A stretch of 64,000 nucleotides of DNA from JAMQPK01 sp963761975 (GTDB lineage Bacteria; Acidobacteriota; Vicinamibacteria; Vicinamibacterales; JAMQPK01): positions 992,001 through 1,056,000 of the forward strand of contig CAVXIR010000002.1 of the NCBI GenBank assembly GCA_963761975.1, given 5' to 3'. Numbering within the stretch: the stretch's first letter is position 1; every line of letters starts with the position of its first letter. The position numbers were made by a program, and so were the translations under genes. A model generated the notes under the pieces. That model did no database searches. It was not told where the DNA came from and worked only from the letters and a program-made list of their open reading frames with translations. Positions 27,345-34,943 of the stretch are shown piece after piece.

Positions 27345-29795
27345 ATGAACGGCTTGCTGCAGGACCTTTGGTACTCGGTGCGAGCGCTCGCCAAGGCGCG
27401 GGCGTTTACGCTGACGGCGTTTCTTACGCTTTCCGTGTGTGTTGGCGCAAACGTGGCGCTGTTCGCTGTCGTATATCACGTTCTCCTGCGACCGCTACGA
27501 GTTCCCAACGCTGATCGCATCGTCCTCATCTATAACAGCTATCCCAAAGCCGGCGCCGAGCATGCCGCTGCATCCGTCCCCGATTACTTCGAGCGTCGAG
27601 AGTACATGACCGTGTTTGAGGAACAGGCGCTCTTCAACGTGCGCCATCCGAGTGTCGATGTCAGCGGTGTGCCTCAACGCATTGAAGCTATGCAGGTCAC
27701 GCCATCATTTTTTCGGGTGATCCAGACGACTCCTCAGCCGGGTCGTGGGTTTACCGAAGATGAAGACGACATTGGGAGGGACCGCGTCGTCATTGTGAGC
27801 AGTGGGTTGTCGCGCGCCATATTTGGCGAACGTGGAGCTGTGGGTAAGACGGTTCGGATAGACGGTGAGCCGCGCACGGTTGTTGGCGTGATGCCGGCGA
27901 ATTTTGTGTTCGTCTCGTCAAAGGTTCAGGCGTGGATTCCGCTTGTATTCACTGAAGAGGAGAAAACCTACCGCTACAACAGTAATTGGGCGTTCCTGGG
28001 ACGGTTAAAAACAGGTGCTACCGTCGCGCACGCGCAGTCTGAGGTTGACGCGCTAAATGCGCTGAATCACACGCGGTTTCCCGAAGAGGCGTCAATTTTA
28101 TCAAGCGTCGGATTCCGTTCTGTCGCAGTACGGTTTCAGGACGACCTGGTGAGGGACGTGCGCTCGACGATGTACCTCGTCTGGGGCGGCGCGCTTTGTG
28201 TGCTTCTTATCGGATGCGTCAACGTCGCGAGTTTGATCCTCATCCGTTTTCGCGGCCGTCTTCGTGAGCTGGCGACACGAATGGCCCTCGGCGCAGGTCG
28301 CAAGCGAATCATGTTTCAGCTGGTGTCGGAGACAGTGCTGCTGACGACGGTGTCTGGTGTGGCTGGGCTGCTGCTGGGTGACACGGCGTTGCGGGTGCTT
28401 GGCGCCGCAAATCTGGAACAGCTGCCTGGGGGATCGGAGGTCAATATCGATCCCGCCATCATCAGCTACGCGATGATAGCAGTCGTCGTGCTGGGGATCA
28501 TTGTGGGTATTGTGCCTGCATTTGCTGGTGTCTCCACTCACGTCACACAGGCGCTTCGGGATGGGGGCAGAACTGGCACGGTGAGCCGCCGCGCACACGC
28601 CGTGCGTCGTCTGCTTGTCGTGACCCAGGTGGCGCTCGCGTTTGTTTTGCTCATCGGCGCTGGTTTGCTATTCGCCAGTTTCCGGCATGTGCTGACGATC
28701 GATCCGGGTTTTAACCCAAATGGTGTTCTCACCGCGTCGGTAAATCTGCCACACGTTCGATACGTAAATGGAACAGCGGTGCGGGGGTTTACGCAGAAGG
28801 CGCTGGACGCCCTCCGGTCCATCCCAGGTGTTGTCGCTGTCGGTGCCACATCTTCAATTCCGTTCGCCACCGGATACGATCAAGGCATTCTGCTGCCGGA
28901 GGGTTATCGCGACAAGACCGTCATCGCCTCGTACCTATCAGATGTGACGCCTGGCTACTTCGAGGCGATGCGCGCGCAGTTGGTCAGTGGGAGGGTTTTT
29001 GATGCTCGCGATATCAACACCTCGCCAAACGTGGTCATCGTCGATGAACGCGTGGCCAGGCGGTTTTGGCCGACTGTTGATCCGATCGGCCGTCGCATGT
29101 ACGAACCCTCGGACAGCAAAGACCTACTTGCGGTGACCGCGAAAACAGAGTGGTGGACTGTTGTTGGCGTCGTCAAGGAAGTGAAACTTCGAGGGATTGT
29201 CGAAGGTGTTGGGACTGTCGGCGCGCTCTATCGCCCCTTGGCTCAGCGGTGGAACCGTTCTTTGACATTCGCGCTACGCACATCGGGCGACCCTTTATGG
29301 CTGGCAAATTCTGTTCAGAAGACGATTGCCGGCCTGGATCAAGAGTTACCGGTTTTCGATGTGCAGACGATGAACGAGCGCACGGATCGGTCGCTCGTAA
29401 CCAGACGATCCGCAATGGCGTTGGCGACGACTTTCGGACTTGTGGCGCTCGCGCTCGCGGCGCTCGGCATCTATGGAGTATTGGCTTACGCAGTAACTCA
29501 ACGCACGAAGGAGATCGGCGTGCGGATGGCCCTCGGGAGCACGACCACCGCAGTCTTCAGTTTAATCGTCCAAGAAGGTGTCGGGCTGATCGTGATTGGT
29601 TTTCTGTTCGGCACGGTCGGCGCAATCACGGTGCATCAAGCGTTGGAAAGTCAACTCGTTGGGACCAGTGTGACCGATCCTGTCGTTCTGGTTTCTGCCA
29701 CAGGGCTCCTAATGCTCATGGCCATTTTGGCGTGCGCCATCCCGGCCCGCCGCGCCGCAAGCGTCGATCCACTGGTGGCGCTCCGGTACGAGTGA
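27345..29795 (+). CDS. ADOP-type ABC permease (FtsX/MacB-like)
   Basis: 816 residues, intact, with no N-terminal regulatory domain: NGLLQDLWYSVRALAKARAF leads straight to helix 1. Periplasmic domain 1 has FRVIQTTPQPGRGFTEDE; FtsX 1 is VLLIGCVNVASLILIRFRGR with RELATRMALGAGRKRI; FtsX 2 carries TKEIGVRMALGSTTTAVF and the end is ASVDPLVALRYE. It lies nine bases after the frameshifted copy and probably forms a heteromeric or redundant pair with it. No ATPase gene is near. Confidence 0.92.
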   Translation: MNGLLQDLWYSVRALAKARAFTLTAFLTLSVCVGANVALFAVVYHVLLRPLRVPNADRIVLIYNSYPKAGAEHAAASVPDYFERREYMTVFEEQALFNVRHPSVDVSGVPQRIEAMQVTPSFFRVIQTTPQPGRGFTEDEDDIGRDRVVIVSSGLSRAIFGERGAVGKTVRIDGEPRTVVGVMPANFVFVSSKVQAWIPLVFTEEEKTYRYNSNWAFLGRLKTGATVAHAQSEVDALNALNHTRFPEEASILSSVGFRSVAVRFQDDLVRDVRSTMYLVWGGALCVLLIGCVNVASLILIRFRGRLRELATRMALGAGRKRIMFQLVSETVLLTTVSGVAGLLLGDTALRVLGAANLEQLPGGSEVNIDPAIISYAMIAVVVLGIIVGIVPAFAGVSTHVTQALRDGGRTGTVSRRAHAVRRLLVVTQVALAFVLLIGAGLLFASFRHVLTIDPGFNPNGVLTASVNLPHVRYVNGTAVRGFTQKALDALRSIPGVVAVGATSSIPFATGYDQGILLPEGYRDKTVIASYLSDVTPGYFEAMRAQLVSGRVFDARDINTSPNVVIVDERVARRFWPTVDPIGRRMYEPSDSKDLLAVTAKTEWWTVVGVVKEVKLRGIVEGVGTVGALYRPLAQRWNRSLTFALRTSGDPLWLANSVQKTIAGLDQELPVFDVQTMNERTDRSLVTRRSAMALATTFGLVALALAALGIYGVLAYAVTQRTKEIGVRMALGSTTTAVFSLIVQEGVGLIVIGFLFGTVGAITVHQALESQLVGTSVTDPVVLVSATGLLMLMAILACAIPARRAASVDPLVALRYE

Positions 29796-29974
29796 GCATG
29801 CGCCTGGATCAATGCCGTGGGGCGATTGCGCCGACGCTGAATGCAAGTGGTTGGAAGTGAAGTAGTTGCACGCGCCTGGAGGCTCTGATGGAAAACATCA
29901 CGTCGTCGCTGAGGTGAACGAGCAGAAGGTGCAAAGCGGCCCTGGCTCGTAATTGCAGTCCCTGAAGACTACGA

Positions 29975-30160
29975 CGCGTCATGGTGGACTCCCGCTAGAC
30001 AGCTGGGCTCACCCAGTTGCATGTTTTGCCGATGTCCATGACGCGTACCGCGAACGTGACCGGTTGAACGGCCACGTCTGAGCTTTAGCCCCTCGGAGTG
30101 GAGGAATAGGTCTGAAGCGGCGTAGCTATAGTGCGCCTCCGCCACCCGGAGCAACGGCGC
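29975..30160 (+). ncRNA. candidate structured RNA upstream of the reverse transcriptase
   Basis: The 620-bp gap between the ADOP gene and the RT gene has no credible gene but holds three successive inverted repeats. (1) ACGCGTCATGG (29975-29985) pairs with CCATGACGCGT (30037-30047) and encloses CAGCTGGG ctca CCCAGTTG (30001-30020). (2) GCTTTAG and CCTC (30082-30094) pair with GAGG and CTGAAGC (30101-30118), with one G-U. (3) GCGCCTCCG (30133-30141) pairs with CGGA and GGCGC (30147-30160). Defence RTs often have a non-coding RNA just upstream, so this is a candidate template or scaffold. Strand, ends and transcription are unproven. Confidence 0.4.
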
Positions 30161-30416
30161 GAGAAAACGATGCGTCCCACTATGAGGTTCTAGTTACATC
30201 CTTGGCGTGAGACCCTCGCGAAAAGTGTCGTTCACAACCAGACCGATTCCTCGAAAGTAACCGACCGTTACCCTCTCGGAAAAAACGCGACCGGACCATG
30301 CGCAGAAGGCCGACGGTACGCTCCGAGGCAATTCTTGTGCTCGCCGATCGTGGTGTAGAGTTTCTGCCGTCATACCTCAGCGCCGCCTTCCCGGCCTTGG
30401 TATTCTCATTATTCGC

Positions 30417-32021
30417 ATGCCGACACCACACAAGTTCATTCGAAGAGGATTTTTCCCCAAAGAAGTGCCGCCGTCGTTCAAGACGGCATCGCTCGCGCAG
30501 GCCCTAGATCCGGCAGAAGCCCGCTTCCCGTTGGTCGACGCATCAAAGAAGCTGAAGTGGACCTGGATGTTGCATCATTCCTTGGCGCGTGCATCGCAAG
30601 TCCGCCGGTCATTGGGGGTACCGAATCCTATGAACCATTGGGCGCTCGCCAAGGAAATCGCTGAAAACTGGGCCGCCCTGCGTGCCCAAGCGCGGCGGTC
30701 GCCGTTCTCAAGAAGCGTACCGACTTTACGGTCGACGCAAGGACGCGCGGCTGTTCCGGCAGTGCCGCTTGCCGACGTAATGTTCTTTCGGGTTGATGGC
30801 CGTGCATCCGGGCGTTATCTGCTTCGTGCCGACATCTCAGAGTTCTACCGTTCTGTGTACACGCACAGCATTCCTTGGGCCTTGCACTCGAAAGCCGTCG
30901 CTAAAGCACATGTAAATGATAGGACTCTATTGGGAAATCGGCTCGATGCTGCGGTCCAGGCAGCGCAGTACGGACAGACGAACGGGATTCCCATTGGCCC
31001 CGACACGTCCCTAGTTCTTTCGGAGGTGATTCTCGGGGCAGTGGACGAGGAACTGACCCGCCGTCTCGGCCCGGTTCAGGGACATCGTCATCACGATGAC
31101 TACGAATTAGTGTTCGCCACCGCGAGGGAAGCAGAAGAGGCAAAAGCCAGTCTGCAGTCGATCCTTCTTGAATACGGCCTGTACCTCAACCCGCTCAAGA
31201 CTGAACTCATCGAACTCCCAACGCGGATCGTATCGGACTGGTGGATTTACGTGCGGCATTTCGATTTTTCAGGCAAGGGCGATGATCGCGTGAGAGTCAT
31301 CGAATTCTTCGACCAGACGTTCGAGAGGAAGTCGGCCGCCCCAGACGATTATGTGGTGGCGTACGCGATCGGGCGCGTCGAAAACGAGCACTGGTCAGCG
31401 AATGCGTGGCACGTTCTCGAGGCGCTGCTGCATCAGGCATTGGCTGCGGAGCCAAGCGCTGCGCACAAGTTTGTGCGGGTGCTCGTTCGTGCACAAGTAG
31501 ATCAGCGGCCAGTGAACCGTAGCCTTCTCGCCGACACGATTGAACGGATGCTGTTACAGCATGCACCTTACGGCCACGCATCTGAGGTCGCTTGGATGTT
31601 ATGGGCAGCTCTGGTGTTTAAACTGCCGCTTTCCTCGAAGGCGGCCGCCGCAGTATCTATGATGAATGATTCCTTCGTCGCACTGCTGGTGTTGGACGCA
31701 GCAAGACGTGGCCTTGCGCCAGGTGCCAACACTTCCGTGTGGGAAACGTGGATGACGTCAGACGCCCTCGATGGAGAAGCGTGGCTGGCCAGTTACGAAG
31801 CCCGAGTTCGCAACTGGCTGCCGTCGGTCGGTGGTGGCGATCATGTCAGCGCACATCCAGTGTTCTCGTACTTGGCAAAGAAGCATGTCCGGTTCTACAC
31901 GCTCATGCGACCAACATCGCGTCGCACTCTGGAGCGGCTTGAGGAAACAGACGCGGCCTCCTACAACGAGGAGCCTGACTGGATTTCCCTGCTCAATAGT
32001 GATGATGATGACGATGAGTAA
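30417..32021 (+). CDS. reverse transcriptase of the unknown-group/defence (DRT-like) type
   Basis: 534 residues. RT motifs: A in RADISEFYRSV (Asp139), a group-typical YTHSIPWALHSK after it, GIPIGPDTS (190-198), C in RHHDDYELVF (Asp227, Asp228), and D in NPLKTELIELP (259-268). Both catalytic Asp of motif C and the motif A Asp are present, but the usual aromatic residue two before the Asp pair is His225. Residues about 290-520 are a helical C-terminal region without an X/thumb, maturase or integrase domain, which excludes group II intron and retroelement RTs and fits the UG/Abi group. The C-terminus is very acidic (NSDDDDDE). It is probably antiphage; the class cannot be assigned. No ribosome binding site is evident. 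Confidence 0.85.
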   Translation: MPTPHKFIRRGFFPKEVPPSFKTASLAQALDPAEARFPLVDASKKLKWTWMLHHSLARASQVRRSLGVPNPMNHWALAKEIAENWAALRAQARRSPFSRSVPTLRSTQGRAAVPAVPLADVMFFRVDGRASGRYLLRADISEFYRSVYTHSIPWALHSKAVAKAHVNDRTLLGNRLDAAVQAAQYGQTNGIPIGPDTSLVLSEVILGAVDEELTRRLGPVQGHRHHDDYELVFATAREAEEAKASLQSILLEYGLYLNPLKTELIELPTRIVSDWWIYVRHFDFSGKGDDRVRVIEFFDQTFERKSAAPDDYVVAYAIGRVENEHWSANAWHVLEALLHQALAAEPSAAHKFVRVLVRAQVDQRPVNRSLLADTIERMLLQHAPYGHASEVAWMLWAALVFKLPLSSKAAAAVSMMNDSFVALLVLDAARRGLAPGANTSVWETWMTSDALDGEAWLASYEARVRNWLPSVGGGDHVSAHPVFSYLAKKHVRFYTLMRPTSRRTLERLEETDAASYNEEPDWISLLNSDDDDDE

Positions 32022-32363
32022 CAGCCATTAAAGGCGTCCGAGAAGGTCAAGACGAATCGTTGGCCTCGATGGGGTCGTTCGCCTACTATCGGCGCCTAAG
32101 GTAGTGTTCCGTTCGCAGGCGCTATGCATTCCCGCATCTCAAGAACCGCGAGGAGTTCGTCGCAAGCGGCAAAAAAACTTGGCCGATTTATCGACCTACT
32201 CGGCAGGGTTCTATATCAAGAGGATCGATCAAGTCTGATTTTGGATGCGCTGCGCGAAAAAAGCGGCCACCCTCGACGGAATCGCGCTCCATGGACCTGA
32301 CGGCGGCGCGATCGAACGGCGGACGGCCTCCTACGGTCTTCGGCCGTCACGTGTCGGCAGACT
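32022..32363. other. gene-free stretch after the reverse transcriptase
   Basis: About 340 bases with short frames only, none with recognisable content. It leads into the ADOP relic that follows. No terminator is seen directly after the RT stop. Confidence 0.4.
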
Positions 32364-32515
32364 CTTCGGATGCTGGGGATCTCGCCGCTCGCCGGACGCG
32401 ACTTTCTGCCCGAAGATCAGAAACGCGAGGCGCCGGTGGGGATGATCGCCTGTACAGGTTCTGGCAGCGGCGCCTCGGCAGCGATCCGCAGGGGATCGTC
32501 CGTCTGACCCTCTAA
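32364..32515 (+). pseudogene. ADOP permease relic
   Basis: A fragment of the MacB-like periplasmic domain: LRMLGISPLAGRDFLPEDQK, then after a frameshift RFWQRRLGSDPQGIVRLTL. Both ends of the gene are missing. It shows that sequence between the RT and the tandem array came from a permease gene, so the RT and array may have been brought together by rearrangement. Confidence 0.65.
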
Positions 32516-32569
32516 AAACGAAAAAGCCCGTCGGCCATGTGGGCGCAGCGAGCGCTCATGGGACGGGCT
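32512..32569 (-). terminator. rho-independent terminator of the minus-strand unit
   Basis: AGCCCGTC (32525-32532) pairs with GACGGGCT (32562-32569), with CCATG/CATGG continuing the stem. On the minus strand the stem is followed by TTTTTCGTTTTT. It lies 21 bases past the stop of the small minus-strand gene and defines the end of its transcript. Confidence 0.85.
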
Positions 32570-32589
32570 TAGGAGTGACTCGTACGCGG

Positions 32590-32904
32590 CTAATCGCGTG
32601 ATCGGCGTTTGCCGACGGCTCGCAGTGGAACCCGATCGACTTCAGTCCGTTCTGCACCGACTTTCATCGATAGTGCAACATTCTCCAGAAAGGGAAGCTG
32701 AAGTTCCTTACACGAGCCTTCCGACTCGTTTATTGAAACAATTGCAGCGCCTTTTGCTTTTTCACGAGCAGCCCATTTGAGCAGTGTGATTGCGTTGTTT
32801 AAGAGATCGCGATTTGTTTTAAGACCGCCTGATTGCATCAGCTGTTCAAACTCATGAAACTGCTGTTTCGTGACGGCAACCTGAAACCTAACTAGTCTTT
32901 CCAT
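32590..32904 (-). CDS. small ribbon-helix-helix-like protein
   Basis: 104 residues from the ATG at 32904 (GAAGG nine bases upstream). The start ERLVRFQVAVTKQQFHEFEQ followed by LMQSGGLKTNRDLLNNAITL has the strand-helix-turn-helix pattern of ribbon-helix-helix DNA-binding proteins, with NRDLL at the turn. Then come AAIVSINESE, a strand, and a basic tail (VGKRRSRD). The gene is transcribed away from the tandem repeat array, which begins 42 bases upstream of its start, so the array may be its leader, its operator or a centromere-like site. Assignment is by pattern only. Confidence 0.65.
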   Translation of the reverse strand: MERLVRFQVAVTKQQFHEFEQLMQSGGLKTNRDLLNNAITLLKWAAREKAKGAAIVSINESEGSCKELQLPFLENVALSMKVGAERTEVDRVPLRAVGKRRSRD

Positions 32905-32946
32905 AAAGGACCTTCTTTGTCTCAACTATTCGATGGGGTTTAGACC

Positions 32947-33715
32947 GACAGGCGTACACACCACCACCGATGCTAACGGCGGCTTCGAGGCATCGTGTTA
33001 TGGAGAAGAGCACCTGATGTGGAGCTGACTGACCGATCCCTGCGAGGGTTACCAAATACGTTTGTTAACGACTTCACTGACAAGCGCACACACCACGACT
33101 GGACCCTAACGGCGATTGCGAGGGTTGTCCCTTGGGAAAACCACCTAATGGGACACTGACAGACCGATGCCTGTGAGGATTGTCAAAGCGCGCGGTTGTT
33201 ACGACTTTGCCTACCGACGTACACACCACGACCGGACGCTAACGGCGGATGTGAGGCGTCTTGTCTTGGGAAAGCACCTGAGGCGTGGCTGACGGACCGA
33301 TCGTTGCGAGGAATTACCAAATGCGCCGTTGTTACGACAGGCGTACACACCACGCCGAGGCCAACGGCGGTCGCGAGTGCTTAGTGTTTGGGAAGAACAC
33401 GCGTCGCGGGACTAACATCGCCGATACCCGCGAGGAATCGTCCAAAGCGTGGCTTTACTTCAACGACAGGCGTACACACCAAGAGCGACGCCAACGGCGG
33501 TTGCGAGGTGTACACGTCATGATGAAAACACCCGGGAGTTGACGGAACTGATATTGGCGAGGATTGTCAAACACGCGATGTTACGACTTCACCGATACGC
33601 GTCCCGCCGACGCCAAAAGTGGTTGCAGAATGTCGTTTCGTGGAGAACAGCTGATGTGAAACGCGAAGAACGAACAGACCGAAAACTGCGCGGATTGTAA
33701 AGAGGCGGAACGGTT
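32947..33715. repeat. degenerate tandem array, six units of about 130 bp
   Basis: Unit starts at 32947, 33079, 33212, 33336, 33465 and 33594 (lengths 132, 133, 124, 129, 129, then a weak sixth unit). Each has four conserved blocks in the same order: GACAGGCGTACACACCACG; then CTAACGGCGG with TTGCGAGG; then TTGGGAAGAACACCTGA; then GACCGATCCCTGCGAGGAT and TTGTCAAA, ending GGTTGTTACGACTTCACC. The blocks are more conserved than the sequence between them. Stops interrupt every frame, and unit lengths are not all multiples of three, so it is not a coding repeat. No repeat-spacer pattern as in CRISPR is seen. Confidence 0.85.
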
Positions 33716-33808
33716 CCGTTTGGAATGCCTTGAGAATACAGCTCCGCCCCTTGACTTACAGGTGCACGTGAGGAGCGCCGCAGAATCCGGCACTCGATCC
33801 AAAACCGA

Positions 33809-34258
33809 CTACGGCTGCGTCTCTTTACGAAGCCATCGCGTCCAGATGGCCCGCGCTCCAATCACCAGCCCGCCCGATGCGGCTGTAGTGATGCCGCCAT
33901 AACCGATCGATTGCAGGATCAATCGAAGCGTTGGCGGCAGGAGTATTCCAAGTTGTCCATCTATCAAAAGCAACACAAAAGCCGGCGGCACAATCGCAAT
34001 CAGCAAGTACGTTAGCCGCTCGGCGATAACAATCACCCGGTGCTGCCCGTCCCTTTCGCTGACCGCCTGAACCCATTTGATCGCGTCCTCAACCTTCAGA
34101 GGTTCGGTCGTCTTGAACTGTTTCAGTGCTGCCAGGATGCTCTTCAACTCCTCGGCCGAGGATGCCGGTTCCGAGGCCTTTTGGGATCGGATGAGCTCAA
34201 GCCGATTCTTAGGCTGCTGCACAAAGCTCCAAAAGTGCTCTAAATAGACTCCGACCAT
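33809..34258 (-). CDS. small membrane protein of unknown function
   Basis: 149 residues from the ATG at 34258; a TTG start 28 codons upstream is possible. The N-terminal part is cytoplasmic and helical (LEHFWSFVQQPKNRLELIR and SAEELKSILAALKQF), followed by two membrane segments (LTYLLIAIVPPAFVLLLIDG and GGITTAASGGLVIGARAIW) and a short basic tail. It lies upstream of the tandem array on the same strand, but the array and its neighbour need not be one transcript. No family is recognised. Confidence 0.55.
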   Translation of the reverse strand: MVGVYLEHFWSFVQQPKNRLELIRSQKASEPASSAEELKSILAALKQFKTTEPLKVEDAIKWVQAVSERDGQHRVIVIAERLTYLLIAIVPPAFVLLLIDGQLGILLPPTLRLILQSIGYGGITTAASGGLVIGARAIWTRWLRKETQP

Positions 34259-34557
34259 GCTACGCACTGCGAACCGACAGCGCAATAGTTTTCTTGTTAG
34301 ATCGAGCGGCGTTTGCAGACGTTCGGCAGCCGGAGGGACCAAAACGAGTAGGTCCTAAGGTTAAGAATAGAAGTCGTGGCACGATGCCGCGCACGTGTTA
34401 AAACAGCCGAAACGGAACTCCACTGAATAGCCCCCATGGAGTACGAAAGGTCGGGATCGCCGGTTCGGCGCAGCGGCTCTCCGATCTCCCTCAACAAGCC
34501 CCTTTCCGTTCAGCGAGAAGACCCAAGTCGCCGCTTGTGACGTGTAAGTCCTGTTGC

Positions 34558-34593
34558 TTTCCAACAGCAACCATGCCAATATCCTGTTGGAAA
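34558..34593. promoter_or_regulatory. probable PadR operator
   Basis: TTTCCAACAG (34558-34567) and CTGTTGGAAA (34584-34593) form a perfect ten-base inverted repeat with a 16-base spacer, six bases before the start of the PadR gene. The length and position suit a winged-helix dimer covering the start region, so autorepression is likely. Confidence 0.6.
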
Positions 34594-34598
34594 CCCAC

Positions 34599-34943
34599 AT
34601 GGCCAAAAAAGACGTGCAGCAGGGCACATTGGCGCTTATGGTGCTGAAGACCCTCGACGTGCTCGGTAGCCTGCACGGCTACGGGATCGCCCGGCGCATC
34701 GAGCAGATCAGCGGTGATCTGCTTTCGGTCAATCAGGGCACCATCTATCCCGTGCTCCTGAAGCTCGAACAGGAAGGCGCCATTGCCTCTGAGTGGGGCA
34801 TGTCCGAGAACAACCGCCGCGCTCGTTTCTACCGCCTGACCCGCTCGGGCCGCAAACAACTCCAGGCTGAAACCAAAGATTGGGAAGAGTCGACCGCATT
34901 GATCGAGCGGTTCTTTGCCGTGAAAGCGGAGGATCTGCAATGA
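34599..34943 (+). CDS. PadR-family transcriptional regulator
   Basis: 114 residues from the ATG at 34599. The winged helix runs from QQGTLALMVLKTLDVLGSLH through SVNQGTIYPVLLKLEQEGAI and SEWGMSENNRRARFYRLT. It heads an operon of two ADOP permeases, an exported methyltransferase and perhaps a hydrolase, and overlaps the first permease by ATGA. Expression is probably released by a ligand or stress. It differs from the PadR at 24129 but has the same genomic role. Confidence 0.95.
   Translation: MAKKDVQQGTLALMVLKTLDVLGSLHGYGIARRIEQISGDLLSVNQGTIYPVLLKLEQEGAIASEWGMSENNRRARFYRLTRSGRKQLQAETKDWEESTALIERFFAVKAEDLQ

Noticed and set aside
28101..28598. Several long frames opposite the ADOP permeases
   Set aside because: They are antisense shadows of strongly supported permease frames and have no domain content.
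30417..32021. Group II intron maturase or retroelement RT
   Set aside because: No maturase, endonuclease or integrase domain follows the RT core, and the helical C-terminal region fits the unknown-group RTs instead.
33285..33542. Protein-coding repeat reading YTPRPDANGGCEASC or RRTHHAEANGGREC in part of the array
   Set aside because: Stops occur between units, the units are not all multiples of three long, and the frame changes from unit to unit.
33190..33600. 16S rRNA 3' end (TTGTTACGACTTCACC and CGTACACACCAC in the array)
   Set aside because: The two segments are in opposite orientation relative to a real 16S end and the flanking sequence does not match rRNA.
32947..33715. CRISPR array
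   Set aside because: Units contain four conserved blocks with short variable parts and no uniform spacers; no cas gene is near.
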